Shown here: one piece after another, positions 8,363-18,198 of the stretch
Layout of the letters: the number at the start of each line of letters is the position of its first letter
How positions within the stretch are numbered: the first letter of the stretch is position 1
Assembly (NCBI RefSeq): GCF_965205175.1
Contig: NZ_OZ242038.1
Span: 868,001-932,000 of the forward strand
DNA from: Poriferisodalis sp965205175
GTDB lineage: Bacteria; Actinomycetota; Acidimicrobiia; Acidimicrobiales; Poriferisodalaceae
DNA: 64,000 nucleotides
Direction: 5' to 3'
The notes under the pieces: generated by a model
Databases searched by the model: none
Told to the model about the DNA's origin: nothing
The model's input: the letters and a program-made list of their open reading frames with translations, nothing else
Translations under genes and position numbers: made by a program

Positions 8363-8926
8363 CTACACCGCAGCGACTGGCGCGACGTCGAGTCGGTCTT
8401 CGACGCGGCCCAGACGGCCGGTGAACTCTCCGAGCTGGCCGCTGAGTTCTCCGAGCTGCTTCGTCAGCGCGTCGACGCGTGCGGTCTGCGCGTCGATGCG
8501 TGCGGTCTGCGCTGCGATGTCGCGCTTGAGCTCGGTGTGCAGCTTGTGCATCTCGGCGTCCAAGGCTGCGACCTCGCGCTTGAGTTCGGTGTGCAGCTTG
8601 TGCATCTCGGCGTCCAAGGCTGCGATCTCGCTCTTGAGCTCGGCGCGCAGGTTGTCGATCTTGTCGGTCAACTCCGTACGCATGGCGGCCATTTCGGTTC
8701 GCAGTGCGACGACTTCGCTGCGCATCTCGCCGCGTATGGCAGCGATCTCGCCGCGCATCAACGCCATCTCGCTGCGCATCGTGGCCATTTCGTCTCGCAT
8801 CGACGCCATTTCGTCGCGCATCACCGCAAACTGAGCATTGACGCCGCGACCCTGCCACAGCATCCCGACTATGCCTATGCCGATGAATGCTGCCAGTGTG
8901 ATCATCGCGATCTCGGCGCCGCCCAT
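8363..8926 (-). CDS. Membrane-anchored coiled-coil protein
   Basis: A 187-residue protein starting ATG 8926. One N-terminal transmembrane helix (MITLAAFIGIGIVGMLW, about residues 7-23) is followed almost to the end by a charged heptad-patterned coiled coil. The coil has repeated RDEMA.MR units and two copies of an 18-residue unit containing LDAEMHKLHTELKR. No catalytic motif is present. Proteins of this shape occur widely in actinobacteria with unknown roles. It sits between the ISP restriction gene and the HEPN-like gene on the same strand. Upstream in-frame sequence is a GC-rich repeat and is not counted as coding. Confidence 0.7.
   Translation of the reverse strand: MGGAEIAMITLAAFIGIGIVGMLWQGRGVNAQFAVMRDEMASMRDEMATMRSEMALMRGEIAAIRGEMRSEVVALRTEMAAMRTELTDKIDNLRAELKSEIAALDAEMHKLHTELKREVAALDAEMHKLHTELKRDIAAQTARIDAQTARVDALTKQLGELSGQLGEFTGRLGRVEDRLDVAPVAAV
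8521..8628. repeat. Two tandem 54-bp units inside the coiled-coil gene
   Basis: Units 8521-8574 and 8575-8628 differ at only about two bases and encode the same 18-residue coiled-coil segment. The unit length is a multiple of three, so copy-number change would lengthen or shorten the coil without a frameshift. The near identity indicates a recent duplication. Confidence 0.85.
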
Positions 8927-8997
8927 GCAAGCAACGTACAGCCCGCCGGCGCGTCTCGTCCAGCGATTATTCGGTCGGCCCGGCGGGGGCGTGGGGG

Positions 8998-9176
8998 GCG
9001 GGCCGGATGTTTGCGTCTGCTGCTTGCCCGCGTGCGCGGGTTGCGGGTTGTCGGGTGTTGCGGCGGGAGCTGGTCGGCGGGCCGGACGTCTGCGTCTGCT
9101 GTTTGCCCGCCCGGTTGGTCGGGGGCCGTGGCGCGGGCCGGGCGGCGGGCCAGATGTCTGCGTCTGCTGTTCGCCT
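8998..9176. repeat. Three-copy GC-rich intergenic repeat with conserved core
   Basis: A core of about 33 bases containing TGCGTCTGCTG occurs at about 8998-9030, 9076-9109 and 9141-9176 (spacing 79 and 67 bases), with only a few substitutions. GC-rich arms around each core can pair (for example CGCGTGCGCGGG and GCCGCCCGGTTTGCCGGGCGGC), so each unit may fold. The block fills the gap 8927-9239 between the end of the ISP gene and the coiled-coil gene. It could be a terminator array, a structured RNA or a protein-binding array. Overlapping frames in this gap look like repeat translation rather than genes. Confidence 0.7.
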
Positions 9177-9239
9177 GCCGCCCGGTTTGCCGGGCGGCCC
9201 AGCGCGGGCTGGTCGGCGCGGCGAATCGGCGCGGCGGGC

Positions 9240-12200
9240 TCAGTCGCGGTACTGGTTGTAGCCGAGGCCGCGCACGTGAGGCTCTTGGTGCAACAGCTTG
9301 CGCAGCGCGGCGATCTCGGCTTCGTCCCAGCCGAGCGCCTCACACACCGCAGCATCCCAGAACTCGCGTACCTCGCACTCCCCGTCGCGGTACTGCGGCA
9401 CCACGATGTCGCGGGTCGCCTCCCAGCACGCCGCCAGCGTCGAGCAGATGCGCTGGTCGGTCAGGTCGCAGATCGGGAGGCTGTTGACGGTGGCCGGTGT
9501 GTAGTTCGGAAAATTCAGCTTGCGGCCAGGATTGCGAAGAAGGAGCAGCCGTCCGACTGTGCTGTTGAGGAACACCGCTGCGCCTTTGGCTGCGGTAGGT
9601 GTCAATCCCGTGATTGGCATCCAGCCGTGGCCGACGTAGTTGGTCTCCGACGCGACCGCCGTGAGCCGTCCGGTGCTGGTGTCTTGACCGGCGGTTACGA
9701 GCAGGTAGCCCGCCTTGTTGAGCACCGGAGATGGCCCGGGCTTGGTCCACATCCAGTGTTCGTCCGGCGTGCCTTCGATCCGTAGTTGGCCTTCAGCGCC
9801 TTTAGTTTTGAGGATCGGAAACGCATTGGCACCGTCGACGTGACTGCGGCGGTGGGAAACCGCGAGTGATGGACGGGTCAGATGACACGCGGCGCCGAAC
9901 TCAGCGAAGGGTTGCAGCATCGGGTCCGCAGCGAGGCACGCCGCAGCGTCCGCCAATTCTGGCGAGCGCCATGCTGCGGCTGTCCAGTCGCCTTGTCGCA
10001 CGCGCTCCGCGGGCCAGTGCGACACCTCGCCCCAACCGTCCGCCAGCACGCCCGACCCTGCCGAACCCAGCCGGTCGATGGCCTCGAACAGTGCTGCGAC
10101 CTCGGAGGCGTCGGCAGGTAGCCGGTCGAGACTGATGAACCGCGCTGGCGGTGCATCTCGCAGATGCCCCCGCCAGTCTTGCGGGGGGGGGGGTCACCGC
10201 GTCTGCGCGATGCTGCCTACCAGTACCGGCCTTCCCACCGCGCGCGTCCGCACCCGGGATGTCCGCGCGTCGGCGCAGCACGACGATGCTCTCGTTGATG
10301 CTCGTGTTCTGGGAGAGGTTGATGTTGCCGGGCTGATGACAGGTCAGCACGGTGTCGAGGTCGAATCGCTGGGCGAGAACTTGACGCTTGATCCAACTCG
10401 AAGGTGCAGACAATGCAACGGTGGGTTGAATCATCACTTGTACTCCCCGAGCTGTTTCGACGCAGTGTTCAGCGAGCGCTGTGAACATCGGCTCTAGTGC
10501 TCGTTTCGAGACGAAGCCTGCGAGTCCAGCATCTGCGGCCACGAGTGCCCGTTCCAGACCGTCGACGCGTTGCCGTAGCTGCACTTGGATGCTCTCAGGG
10601 AACTTCTGACCCATCCGTTCACGTTCGGTGTAGGGCGGATTCATGATGGCGATGCGGGAGCGCATTGCGGCCTCGGCTGCGCTCCGCACGTTGGGGTCCT
10701 TCAGGCTGGCGGGCGTGTCGAGGTTCATCGACAGTGCCGTGCCTTTTGCGGCCGCGGCGAACATCTGCGCTTCGGCCGCCGGCAGCACCGCTTCTTCGGC
10801 GAGCAGTTCCAGCGTCCCCGCTGCGGTGGGCACCATCGAGTCGGCGGTGGGGCCGTAGGGCATCTGGTACAGCCCCATGCGGCGGTAGCTGACGTTGGCG
10901 TTGCCGGCGGTTAGCTGGGTGGCGGCCAGCTGCAGCGACACCGGGTTGATGTCCATGCCGGTCAGCACCTCCTCCACCGCCAGCCGCTGCAGCTCAGCCA
11001 GTTGTTCGTCGGTGGCGCCGTCGGCGGCCGCGCGTCGCTTCATCTCCGTCAGCAGCGCAGCCAGCAAGGTGCCGCTGCCGCACGCCAAATCGACCGCGCG
11101 GTGCTCCAGCCATGTCCGCGGGTCGCTCCAGTCGGCGGGCACCCGCTCCGCGTCTCCAGCAATGCGGCCTGCGCTGTCGCCCGTGCCGTCGCTGCCACCT
11201 CCGCGGCCGCGCACGATTGCGCCAGTCTCGCCAATGTTGCCGTTGCCGCTGGTGTCGGTGCTGTCGGTGCCGCCGGCGCCCCGGCCGGTGCGGCTGCACG
11301 CGTCGAGTGCCAAGCGTGCGGCGATGGTCGCTGCCGGCGGTCTCGTGAAGAACGCGCCGTCGGAGGCCTGGTTGCCCATCACCTTGTTGAACAGCGGCCC
11401 TGCGTGGTCGGCGCCCATGTCGGCGTAGGTGGCCGCAATGCGCTCGGCCTCAGCAGCGAGGTGCCGCACCGCGCGTTCGAGGCCCGCCAGCCGGCCGGTG
11501 CGCTCCGCGGCGAACACCACCTCCTGCGCCGGCTCGATCACCGGCAGAAAGTCCTGCCGGGTGATGCGCTGCCAGTTCTGCTTCAGACGCTCCACCACCC
11601 GCGGGTCGTTCTTCACCAGCGCCAGAGGCTCCACGCCGCGCAGCCAGGCGCCCGAGGCGATGCGCTGATGCAGCATGGCAGCGTTCATCATCAGCAGCGC
11701 CGCAATGGTGCAGCCGTCGGCCTGGCTCTTGCGCTTGTCCGCCGCGAGCTGGTCGAGGCCGAAGTGAGCGTCGAGCGCGGCCTGCAGTTCGTCGGTGCGC
11801 AGATGGTGGGCGGCTTCGCTCACGCTGGATTCCAGAATGTTCAAGTCGCGTTCGGTGCGGTCGCGCTGCAAGCCCGAGTTGGCCAGCAGGTTCACCGTGA
11901 TCTCGGCACCCACCGCGCTGTCGACCAGGTTGAGCATCCGCTGGGCTTCTACTTCGTGGCGCTCCTGCGCACGCCGACGCTTACGTTCCGCCCGTTCGGC
12001 GCGCGTCGGCACCGGCTTGCCTGCGCCCTGGTTGACCATCTTGCGGGCCAGCTTCTTGGTCTTCTCCGCGTTCACTGCGCCGCGCGGCTCTCCCGCTTTG
12101 GGCTTGTCACGCTCCACGCTGTCTTGGCGCAGTCGCACCGTGCCGTCGGCGTCGCCGTCATGCGGCGGAATCGCTGCCACCACCAACGTCGGCGCGGCGT

Positions 12201-14562
12201 CCGGCGCCCACCGTTCCGGCTCAAGGCGGCTGATGCCGTGATCCGACAAGGGCGCGTCGCCTGCGGCAGCGGCTTCCACGTCGTCGAATACTGAGTCCGG
12301 CGGCCCGATGTGCTCGCCGTAGCGGATCCGTCCCGTCGAACGAGACGGCACCGCTACCAGCGAGAACACCCGCGGCGTCTCGGCGGCGGGCGGGAGGTGA
12401 ATGCGCAGCAGGCCGGCCAGCTCGTTCTCGATGCGCTCGTCGTGGGCTCGCAGCGCCAGCAGAATCTGGCCGAGCTCGTTCCAGCCCTCCTCGGGCCGAG
12501 CGGTGCTGAGCCACTGTTCGGCGTCGGCGGCGGGCGGGATCAGAATCGGGCAGATCACGTAGCCGAGCGCTTTGTCGGGCGAGGTACGCATGGCGCGGCC
12601 CACCGCCTGCACCACGTCGATGGGGCTGCGGCGCGGTTCCAGGAACGCCACGGCGTTCAGGCTCGGCGAGTCCGTGCCTTCCCCGAAGATGCCGACGTTG
12701 ACGATGCCGTGCGGAGCGTCGCCGGTGGCTTCTGCGAGCCGCCGCTTGGCGTTGTCGCGGGCGGTGACGTTGCTGGACGCGTCGAGGTGCTCGAGCGTGT
12801 ACGGGGCCGGCGCGCGTCCGTCGAGCCGATGCGTCAGCCAGTCGCGCACCGCGTCGGTTTGCAGGTTCTCGGCTAGGTGCTTGGACTTGTTGACCGTGTT
12901 CATGAACGCGATGCACGAGTTCACCGCGACGCTGCGCTCGTCGTCGGTGCGGGTGCCGCCGGCCAGCGCCAATGCGAGCGCCAGACCGCGTACGTGATCG
13001 ATGGTGGTGAGCTTGTGGCGCCCCGTCCCCGCAGCGTCACGAGCCAAGTTGGTGGCGAGGTCATAGGCGTGCTGGTCGCTCACGCCCAGCGCGATGATGC
13101 GGTAGTCGGCCAGCCAGCCGTTGGCCACCGCATCCATGTAGCTGCGCCGGTACAGCTCGACGCCGAAGGTGGTCTCGTCGTCCATCGAGCGCACGATGAA
13201 CTCGCTCGGGCTGACGTATTGCGTGGACGTCGTGTGGTTGTAGATGCGGGGCGTGGCGGTCTGGTACACCCGGTAGCGCGCTGGGAACGCCGCTTGGTCG
13301 TGGCACAGCGTGAACTCGCGCAGCTTGGCGTCTGCGTCGGCGGCGGCTCTGCGCTTGCGGCGCAGCGACGCTGTGCGATGCGCTTCGTCACACACCAGCA
13401 GCTGCAGCTCCGCGCCGGCCGCGCTGATGGCTGCGGCCACGCGCCCAGCGCTCTGGTAGGTGCCGAAGATCACGTTGACGCTGCTGCCGCCGGCACCGTG
13501 GCGAATCCACGCGGCGATCTCGTCGGCGTCGGTGGTGACTTGGCCCTTGACGTCGTGGGCGCTGACGTTGCTGGTGTCCAGGGTGGGGTCGTCGTCGAGG
13601 CTGGCACGGTCTTCCCGCTTCGGGTCGTAGCCGGCTGTTGCATCCGAGCACACCGCCAGCGCCCGCATGGGCGCGGTGGCGTGGTTCAGGAACTCGCGCC
13701 GAATCTGCGCGACCAGGGCGATCGACGGGCACAGCACTACCGACAGCTCCCCCGGGTCGGTCAGCTGCTCGGTGATGCGCAGGGCGATGCGCGTCTTGCC
13801 CGTACCGCACGGCAGGACGATGCGCCCCCGAGCCTGACCGACGGGCAGACCGCCGGTGTCGGTTTCGGCGTGCTCGCGCAGCAGCCGGACGCTGGCCTCG
13901 ATGGCCTCGCGCTGCATGCACGAACGGGTCTGGCGCGGCGCTGGGGTTGCTGGGGTGCCGCCGATGTCGCTGGCGCCGCCGCTGGGTGCCCGCGGCAGCG
14001 CATCCGCGGGCGACTGGGCCGCGCAGTGTTCGCACTCGGTGTCGTCGCTGGCTGCTGAGAGCGCGTTCGTCACGTCAGCTCGCAGGTTCACCAGCTTCAC
14101 CGGCGCGTCGGCACTCTGGTTGTTCTGCTCGGCCGGGCCGCTGAGCTGCACGCTGCCGTTGGTGACCAGCCAACGCTCCGACCAGAAGGCACTGGAGGAC
14201 GCCGAAGCGAAGCTGTCGAACTCGCTCTTGTGGATGTCGTTGCCTCTGCCCTCGGCGTCGAGCTGGCGCGACTTGCACTGCACCGCGATGTGTTCACCGT
14301 CAGAACGCCGGACGGCGACCGAGTCGATTCCGGTGTCCTGCTCGGTCGAGTGCGGAAAATGCTGCAGTCGTTCGGGCCACTGCGCCCACGGGTAGACGAC
14401 CTCGACATCCCAGTCGGCCAGCCGCGGACCGATCTCCACCGTCAGCTCTTCGAGCCACGTGCCGTCGGTGTGCTGCGGCCCATGCTCATCGAGCACTGCC
14501 CGAGCCCGCCACAGCGCCCGCGCTCGCTCATCCGCTTCCGACGGCCCGCCCCGACGTGTCAT
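9240..14562 (-). CDS. Type ISP-like single-chain restriction-modification enzyme, frame broken at a C11 tract
   Basis: A very large multi-domain enzyme. From ATG 14562 (AGGGGGG just upstream) the order is: Mrr-like nuclease (GIDSVAV then QCK, residues about 78-97); DEAD/DEAH-type ATPase (PCGTGKT 251-257, CDEAH 391-395, QTATPR near 445, QAVGRAMR near 655); a coupling region; N6-adenine methyltransferase (DLACGSGTLL near 1157, NPPY near 1307); then a C-terminal target-recognition-like region. This is the layout of Type ISP enzymes such as LlaGI and LlaBIII. At codon about 1456 a run of 11 C (coding strand) leaves the frame one base off; as written, translation continues out of frame to 9901. 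With 10 or 13 C the second half (QDWRGHLRDAPP onward to 9240) joins and gives about 1773 residues. Total length is 3n+1, as expected for one extra base. Confidence 0.85.
10183..10193. repeat. G11/C11 homopolymer at the frame break of the ISP gene
   Basis: An uninterrupted 11-base G run on the plus strand, C on the coding strand. Upstream codons read A-V-T-P-P-P and the correct downstream frame begins CAA GAC TGG. Ten C residues would put both halves in frame. The off form would lose the last roughly 315 residues, including the DNA-recognition region, while keeping the nuclease, ATPase and methyltransferase motifs. Confidence 0.9.
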
Positions 14563-14844
14563 GTGCCCCCCTGTCATGTGCTGGCCTGCAGCGTCAGCGC
14601 CTGCGTCGCCTCCAGCCACAGCCAATCAGTATCGCGCCCGGCGTCCTGCCCGACCCGCCGCCGTCCGCAGCAGTCACCGGCCGCTCCGAACCGGCTGAAG
14701 AGGTCGCCACGCCGACAGTAGCGATGCCGCGAGCGCGGCCCGCTTGCTGTGTCGTCGCGACTCTGGTGCAGTCGCAGCTTTCTCCTAAATTGTACGTACG
14801 TGATCATTCCGGTCGACTACTCTGTCACTGACTTCGATGTCGAG

Positions 14845-15834
14845 ATGCACAGGGATGGCGTCGGCATGGCGGCTCGCACTTGGGGATTCTGGACCAGAGG
14901 CAAGCTCGACATCCTTCGCGCGTACTTGGATGCATTCACGACAGCCGCGCAGCGGTCCCCTGAACTCATCTATATTGATGTGTTCGCCGGTACAGCAGAA
15001 AATCGAGATCGGTTAACGCAGAAACGCATTGAAGGTTCAGCACGTATCGCGCTCTCTATCGATTCGCGGTCGTTCACCAAGCTGCGGTTCTTTGAGAGTG
15101 CTGAGAATGCCACATCGCTTCGGGATGTGCTCCAAGCAGATTTTCCGAATCGTGATTTTCTTGTGATCGCCGGGGACAGCAACGAGGAGGTGCCGAAGGC
15201 ACTGCGGGCACTGGCCAAGTGGGTGCGGGCACCCACCTTCGCTTTCATCGATCCGAACGGTATGGAAGCCGAGTGGCGAGCGCTGAAAGCCCTTGCCGAT
15301 TTCCGACGCAATGAGAAAACTAAGGTCGAACTTTTCTACCTCTTTTCCCCGCCGATGTTTCAGCGTCTGTTGCGGGTCGATGGTACTGACGTCCGGCCTC
15401 AAGACATAGATGCAATCGACTTGCTGTTCGGCACTCATGACTGGTACATCATCTATCAGGCTCGTCTCTCGGAAGAGATTGATCCAGCGGAAGCACGCGA
15501 GAGGTATCTCAATCTGATGCGGTGGAGAATGGAAAACGAACTCGGATACAAATGGACTCATTCGCTCGAAGTAAAGAATGAGCGTGGAAGCCCCATCTAC
15601 TATCTGATCTTCGCCACTGATCACCAGGCCGGCGACAAGATCATGAGACACATCTTCACGAAGGCTGCCGAAACGTTTCCTCAGATGCGCGAGGAAGCAC
15701 AGCAAATGCGGCGCGATATTGAGCGAGAAGCGACGGGTGTGGAGAAACTGTTTGATGACAGCAGCTTGCGACAGCCGCCAGAGAAAGACGAAGGAATCTA
15801 CCTGCATCAACCGCCGTGGAATCCATACAGCTAA
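14845..15834 (+). CDS. tcmP: Three-Cys-motif partner protein TcmP
   Basis: A protein of about 329 residues recognised by WTRGKLDILRAYL, IYIDVFAGTAENRD (a methyltransferase-like glycine-poor loop), RFFESAEN and FAFIDPNG, the core of the TcmP family. The family is named because it occurs next to a protein with a three-cysteine motif, and that partner is present here tail-to-tail (DUF5131; the two stop codons overlap). Its biochemical role is not established to my knowledge. The start is uncertain: ATG 14845 is chosen, but ATG 14866 or GTG 14801 are possible and no good ribosome site is seen. Base composition is noticeably AT-richer than neighbours, suggesting horizontal gain. Confidence 0.85.
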   Translation: MHRDGVGMAARTWGFWTRGKLDILRAYLDAFTTAAQRSPELIYIDVFAGTAENRDRLTQKRIEGSARIALSIDSRSFTKLRFFESAENATSLRDVLQADFPNRDFLVIAGDSNEEVPKALRALAKWVRAPTFAFIDPNGMEAEWRALKALADFRRNEKTKVELFYLFSPPMFQRLLRVDGTDVRPQDIDAIDLLFGTHDWYIIYQARLSEEIDPAEARERYLNLMRWRMENELGYKWTHSLEVKNERGSPIYYLIFATDHQAGDKIMRHIFTKAAETFPQMREEAQQMRRDIEREATGVEKLFDDSSLRQPPEKDEGIYLHQPPWNPYS

Positions 15835-16604
15835 GATGCTCTAGCATTCCTGCTCGGTCTCAGCACGGCGCGTGGAGGCATGTCGTCGTGGGTGCGTCCC
15901 TCCAATAGGCGTCCTCCGGCCTTGGGGGTTCGGCCGCCCCATTGCTTGAAGAAGAATGCCGTGTCCGACCTCGCGCATTGGTCGCGCAGGTCCGCGGCCC
16001 AGTCGCCTTGGAGGCTGCGGGCACCGAGACCGCTCTCCCCGCCGGCGATGAGCCAGTCGATGCCGTCGAGATCGAGACCGGGGAGCGGCTCGATGAGCGG
16101 CTCGGCGCTGACGAACCGCACAGCGGCGGGAACGTTGCGCAAGTGGTCGATGCGAAACGCGTAAGCCGGCGTCTCGACGGTGACGCCCATCCACACATTC
16201 GATGGCCACGGAAGCGCGTCCGCAAGCTGGCTCAGTCGTTTCGAGCGCTTGGTGAGGATCTGATAGGTGTGTCGCGGTGTGTCGACCATGACCTCGAACA
16301 CCTCGACGATGAACTCGGCAGGCACTTGCGGGTGGAACAGATCGCTCATCGAGTTCACGAACACCAAGCGCGGACGCCTCCAGCGCCGAGGCCGCTCGAG
16401 CACGTCATGGTGCAGCGTGAGGCCGAACCCAAGGCCACTGTGCCTCGGGTCCCCATCGTTCTGGTAGCGGGGGCTGCCCATCGCCTTGAGACGTTTCGCC
16501 AGCGTCAGCGCGTAGCAGTTGTCGCAGCCGGTCGAGACACGGTCGCACCCGGTCGTCGGGTTCCACGTGGTCTCAGTCCACTCGATGCCGCTGCGATCCG
16601 CCAT
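15831..16604 (-). CDS. DUF5131 (phage Gp37/Gp68-like) three-Cys-motif protein
   Basis: A 257-residue protein starting MADRSGIEWTETTWNPTTGC. It carries the cysteine cluster C19, C26, C29 (TTGCDRVSTGCDNCYA), like the CX6CX2C pattern of this phage-associated family and reminiscent of radical-SAM iron-sulfur sites. Further family blocks are FVNSMSDLFH, QILTKRS, WMGVTVET, FVSAEPLIEPL and WLIAGGESG. ATG 16604 follows GAGGAGT. The product probably binds an Fe-S cluster; the reaction is unknown. It converges on tcmP with overlapping ends, the usual partnership, and may form a modification or defence unit. Confidence 0.85.
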   Translation of the reverse strand: MADRSGIEWTETTWNPTTGCDRVSTGCDNCYALTLAKRLKAMGSPRYQNDGDPRHSGLGFGLTLHHDVLERPRRWRRPRLVFVNSMSDLFHPQVPAEFIVEVFEVMVDTPRHTYQILTKRSKRLSQLADALPWPSNVWMGVTVETPAYAFRIDHLRNVPAAVRFVSAEPLIEPLPGLDLDGIDWLIAGGESGLGARSLQGDWAADLRDQCARSDTAFFFKQWGGRTPKAGGRLLEGRTHDDMPPRAVLRPSRNARAS

Positions 16605-16872
16605 CTGGGCACTCCTCGGCTGCTGAGACCTACGTTGGCGCAGCTGTGTGACACTCGGCGCGCAAGACGAACCGCGCCACAACCGACAAGCCGCATTGGA
16701 TCGTGCCAACTCCAGTGATTCCTGGCGTCTCATGCCAGCGTAGGCATCACCGCGCCGACATCGTGCCAACGGGGCGGTGTGCGCCAGGACCCAAGGGCTG
16801 GCTGGAGTGGAGCAGCGGGCCCGGGCAGCAGCGCAGCGTCGATGCAGATCCGGGCAGCGTCGTTGTGGTGTC

Positions 16873-17463
16873 TCAGGTGGGGCGGAGGCGTTGCATGAGC
16901 GTGACGTCGAGCCAGCGGCCGAACTTGCGGCCCGCTTCGCGCTCCACGCCGACCAGCTCAAAGCCGTGTCTGGCGTGCAGCGCCACCGACGCTGCGCCGG
17001 CGTCTGCGATACGGGCGAACACGGCGTGGAAGCCGTGCTCGTCGGCCAGCGCCACCAGGTCGCCGAGCAGCACGTCGCCTATGCCGCGCCCTCGGTGCTC
17101 GTGATGCACGTAGACGGAATCCTCCACGCTCGTCGAGTACGCAGGCCGCGCGCGGTAAGGCGACAGCGACGCCCAGCCCAGCACCGCGCCAGCCGTCTGG
17201 ATGCAGCTGGGCCGGGTGCCTGCGGCTGGAGCGTCGGCGGGTCGGGTGCGGTTGGCCGGCGCGTCGTCGTCAGCGGGCACGGCGACGATGCAGGGGTAGG
17301 CACCGGAGTGCTCCCGCATCCAGGCAATCTGCTCGGCCGATGAGCGAGGCACCAGGTCGAAGGTGGTCGTGCCCTGGGTCACCTCGCGGTTGTAGATCTC
17401 CGCTATGGCGTCGGCGTCGGCCGCTGTGGCCAGCCGGGTCCGCACCGCGGGCCGCGTGCCCAT
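16873..17463 (-). CDS. GNAT N-acetyltransferase, phosphinothricin acetyltransferase-like
   Basis: A 196-residue GNAT protein. The N-terminal RLATAADADAIAEIYNREV and EQIAWMREH, the central VEDSVYVHHEHRGRGIGDVLL (acetyl-CoA pyrophosphate loop RGRGIG) and the C-terminal FARIADAGAASVALHARHGFELVG match the Pat/Bar-like branch. A low-complexity insertion (about residues 67-90) interrupts the middle. The substrate is probably an amino group on a small molecule. It is isolated, just upstream of the tRNA cluster on the opposite strand. The 268 bases between it and the DUF5131 gene hold nothing I recognise. Confidence 0.82.
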   Translation of the reverse strand: MGTRPAVRTRLATAADADAIAEIYNREVTQGTTTFDLVPRSSAEQIAWMREHSGAYPCIVAVPADDDAPANRTRPADAPAAGTRPSCIQTAGAVLGWASLSPYRARPAYSTSVEDSVYVHHEHRGRGIGDVLLGDLVALADEHGFHAVFARIADAGAASVALHARHGFELVGVEREAGRKFGRWLDVTLMQRLRPT

Positions 17464-17619
17464 GGCAGTGAAGTTATCTGCGCGCCGATGCTGCGGGCCG
17501 TGCGCCTGAAGCGCCGCCTCGTTAGCTTCTCTCGAGAGGTCGGCCTCGCCGGGCTGGACCTGTCGGAAGGTCGAACCGTCGCGAGGTTGAGCCTGCCGCA
17601 GAATCCGGCGACCGAATCC

Positions 17620-17692
17620 GCCCCGTTAGCTCAGTAGGCAGAGCACAGCCATGGTAAGGCTGGTGTCGCCGGTTCGATTCCGGCACGGGGCT
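17620..17692 (+). tRNA. tRNA-Thr (GGT)
   Basis: A complete cloverleaf of 73 bases: acceptor GCCCCGT pairs with ACGGGGC, the D arm is GCTC...GAGC, the anticodon stem CAGCC/GGCTG holds loop ATGGTAA (anticodon GGT), and the T arm is GCCGG TTCGATT CCGGC. No CCA is encoded. It belongs to the Thr-Met-Trp tRNA set ahead of secE. Confidence 0.95.
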
Positions 17693-17769
17693 CGCGCCGC
17701 ACACCAGACTCGTTCGGTGCCCAACTCGCTAGGATGACCGGTTGTGGCGCTCAGCGGGAGCGCTTCGGT

Positions 17770-17843
17770 GGCGGGATAGCTCAGCTGGTCAGAGCGCACG
17801 GCTCATAATCGTGAGGTCCCGGGTTCGAGCCCCGGTCCCGCTA
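17770..17843 (+). tRNA. tRNA-Met (CAT), elongator type
   Basis: A 74-base cloverleaf: acceptor GGCGGGA/TCCCGCT with a G-U end pair, anticodon stem CACGG/TCGTG with loop CTCATAA (anticodon CAT), and T loop TTCGAGC. It resembles elongator Met tRNA rather than initiator. TAGGAT at 17730-17735 is a plausible -10 box about 35 bases upstream. Confidence 0.93.
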
Positions 17844-18000
17844 CGCAGCGTCGGGCGAGAGGCGTGGTGAGGCGCAGCGCCGCCGCCGAGTCGTTGCGGG
17901 ACGCGACGCAGACCGCCGCCGGTAGCCTGTTGTGGCGGACATTCCCCACGATGGCCGCGCTGAGTGTCACCCGCGCATCGCCCACGATGCGTCGACGCTG

Positions 18001-18074
18001 AGGGCAGTAGCTCAATTTGGCAGAGCACCGGTCTCCAAAACCGGCGGTTGCGGGTTCGAGTCCCTCCTGCCCTG
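18001..18074 (+). tRNA. tRNA-Trp (CCA)
   Basis: A 74-base cloverleaf: acceptor AGGGCAG/CTGCCCT, anticodon stem CCGGT/ACCGG with loop CTCCAAA (anticodon CCA), and T loop TTCGAGT. It sits directly before secE, a conserved arrangement. The usual rpmG is missing from this spot. Confidence 0.95.
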
Positions 18075-18198
18075 CGATTCCGCCGGCCTGAACTGCAGAT
18101 CGGCACTAACTCCAGTTCGGCGCCGCCGCACACCAAACCCAATCCCGCCCGCCCGATGTCCGCCCCGCACCTGCAGTCCTGAGCCGGAGACGTTTCTG

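Noticed and set aside
9007..9261. Short plus-strand frames in the three-copy repeat
   Set aside because: They only translate the repeat and its hairpins; no start signal or protein-like composition.
9901..10182. Continuation of the first ISP frame past the C11 tract as a real C-terminus
   Set aside because: It becomes Arg/Gly-rich without structure, while the alternative frame continues as a normal protein to 9240.
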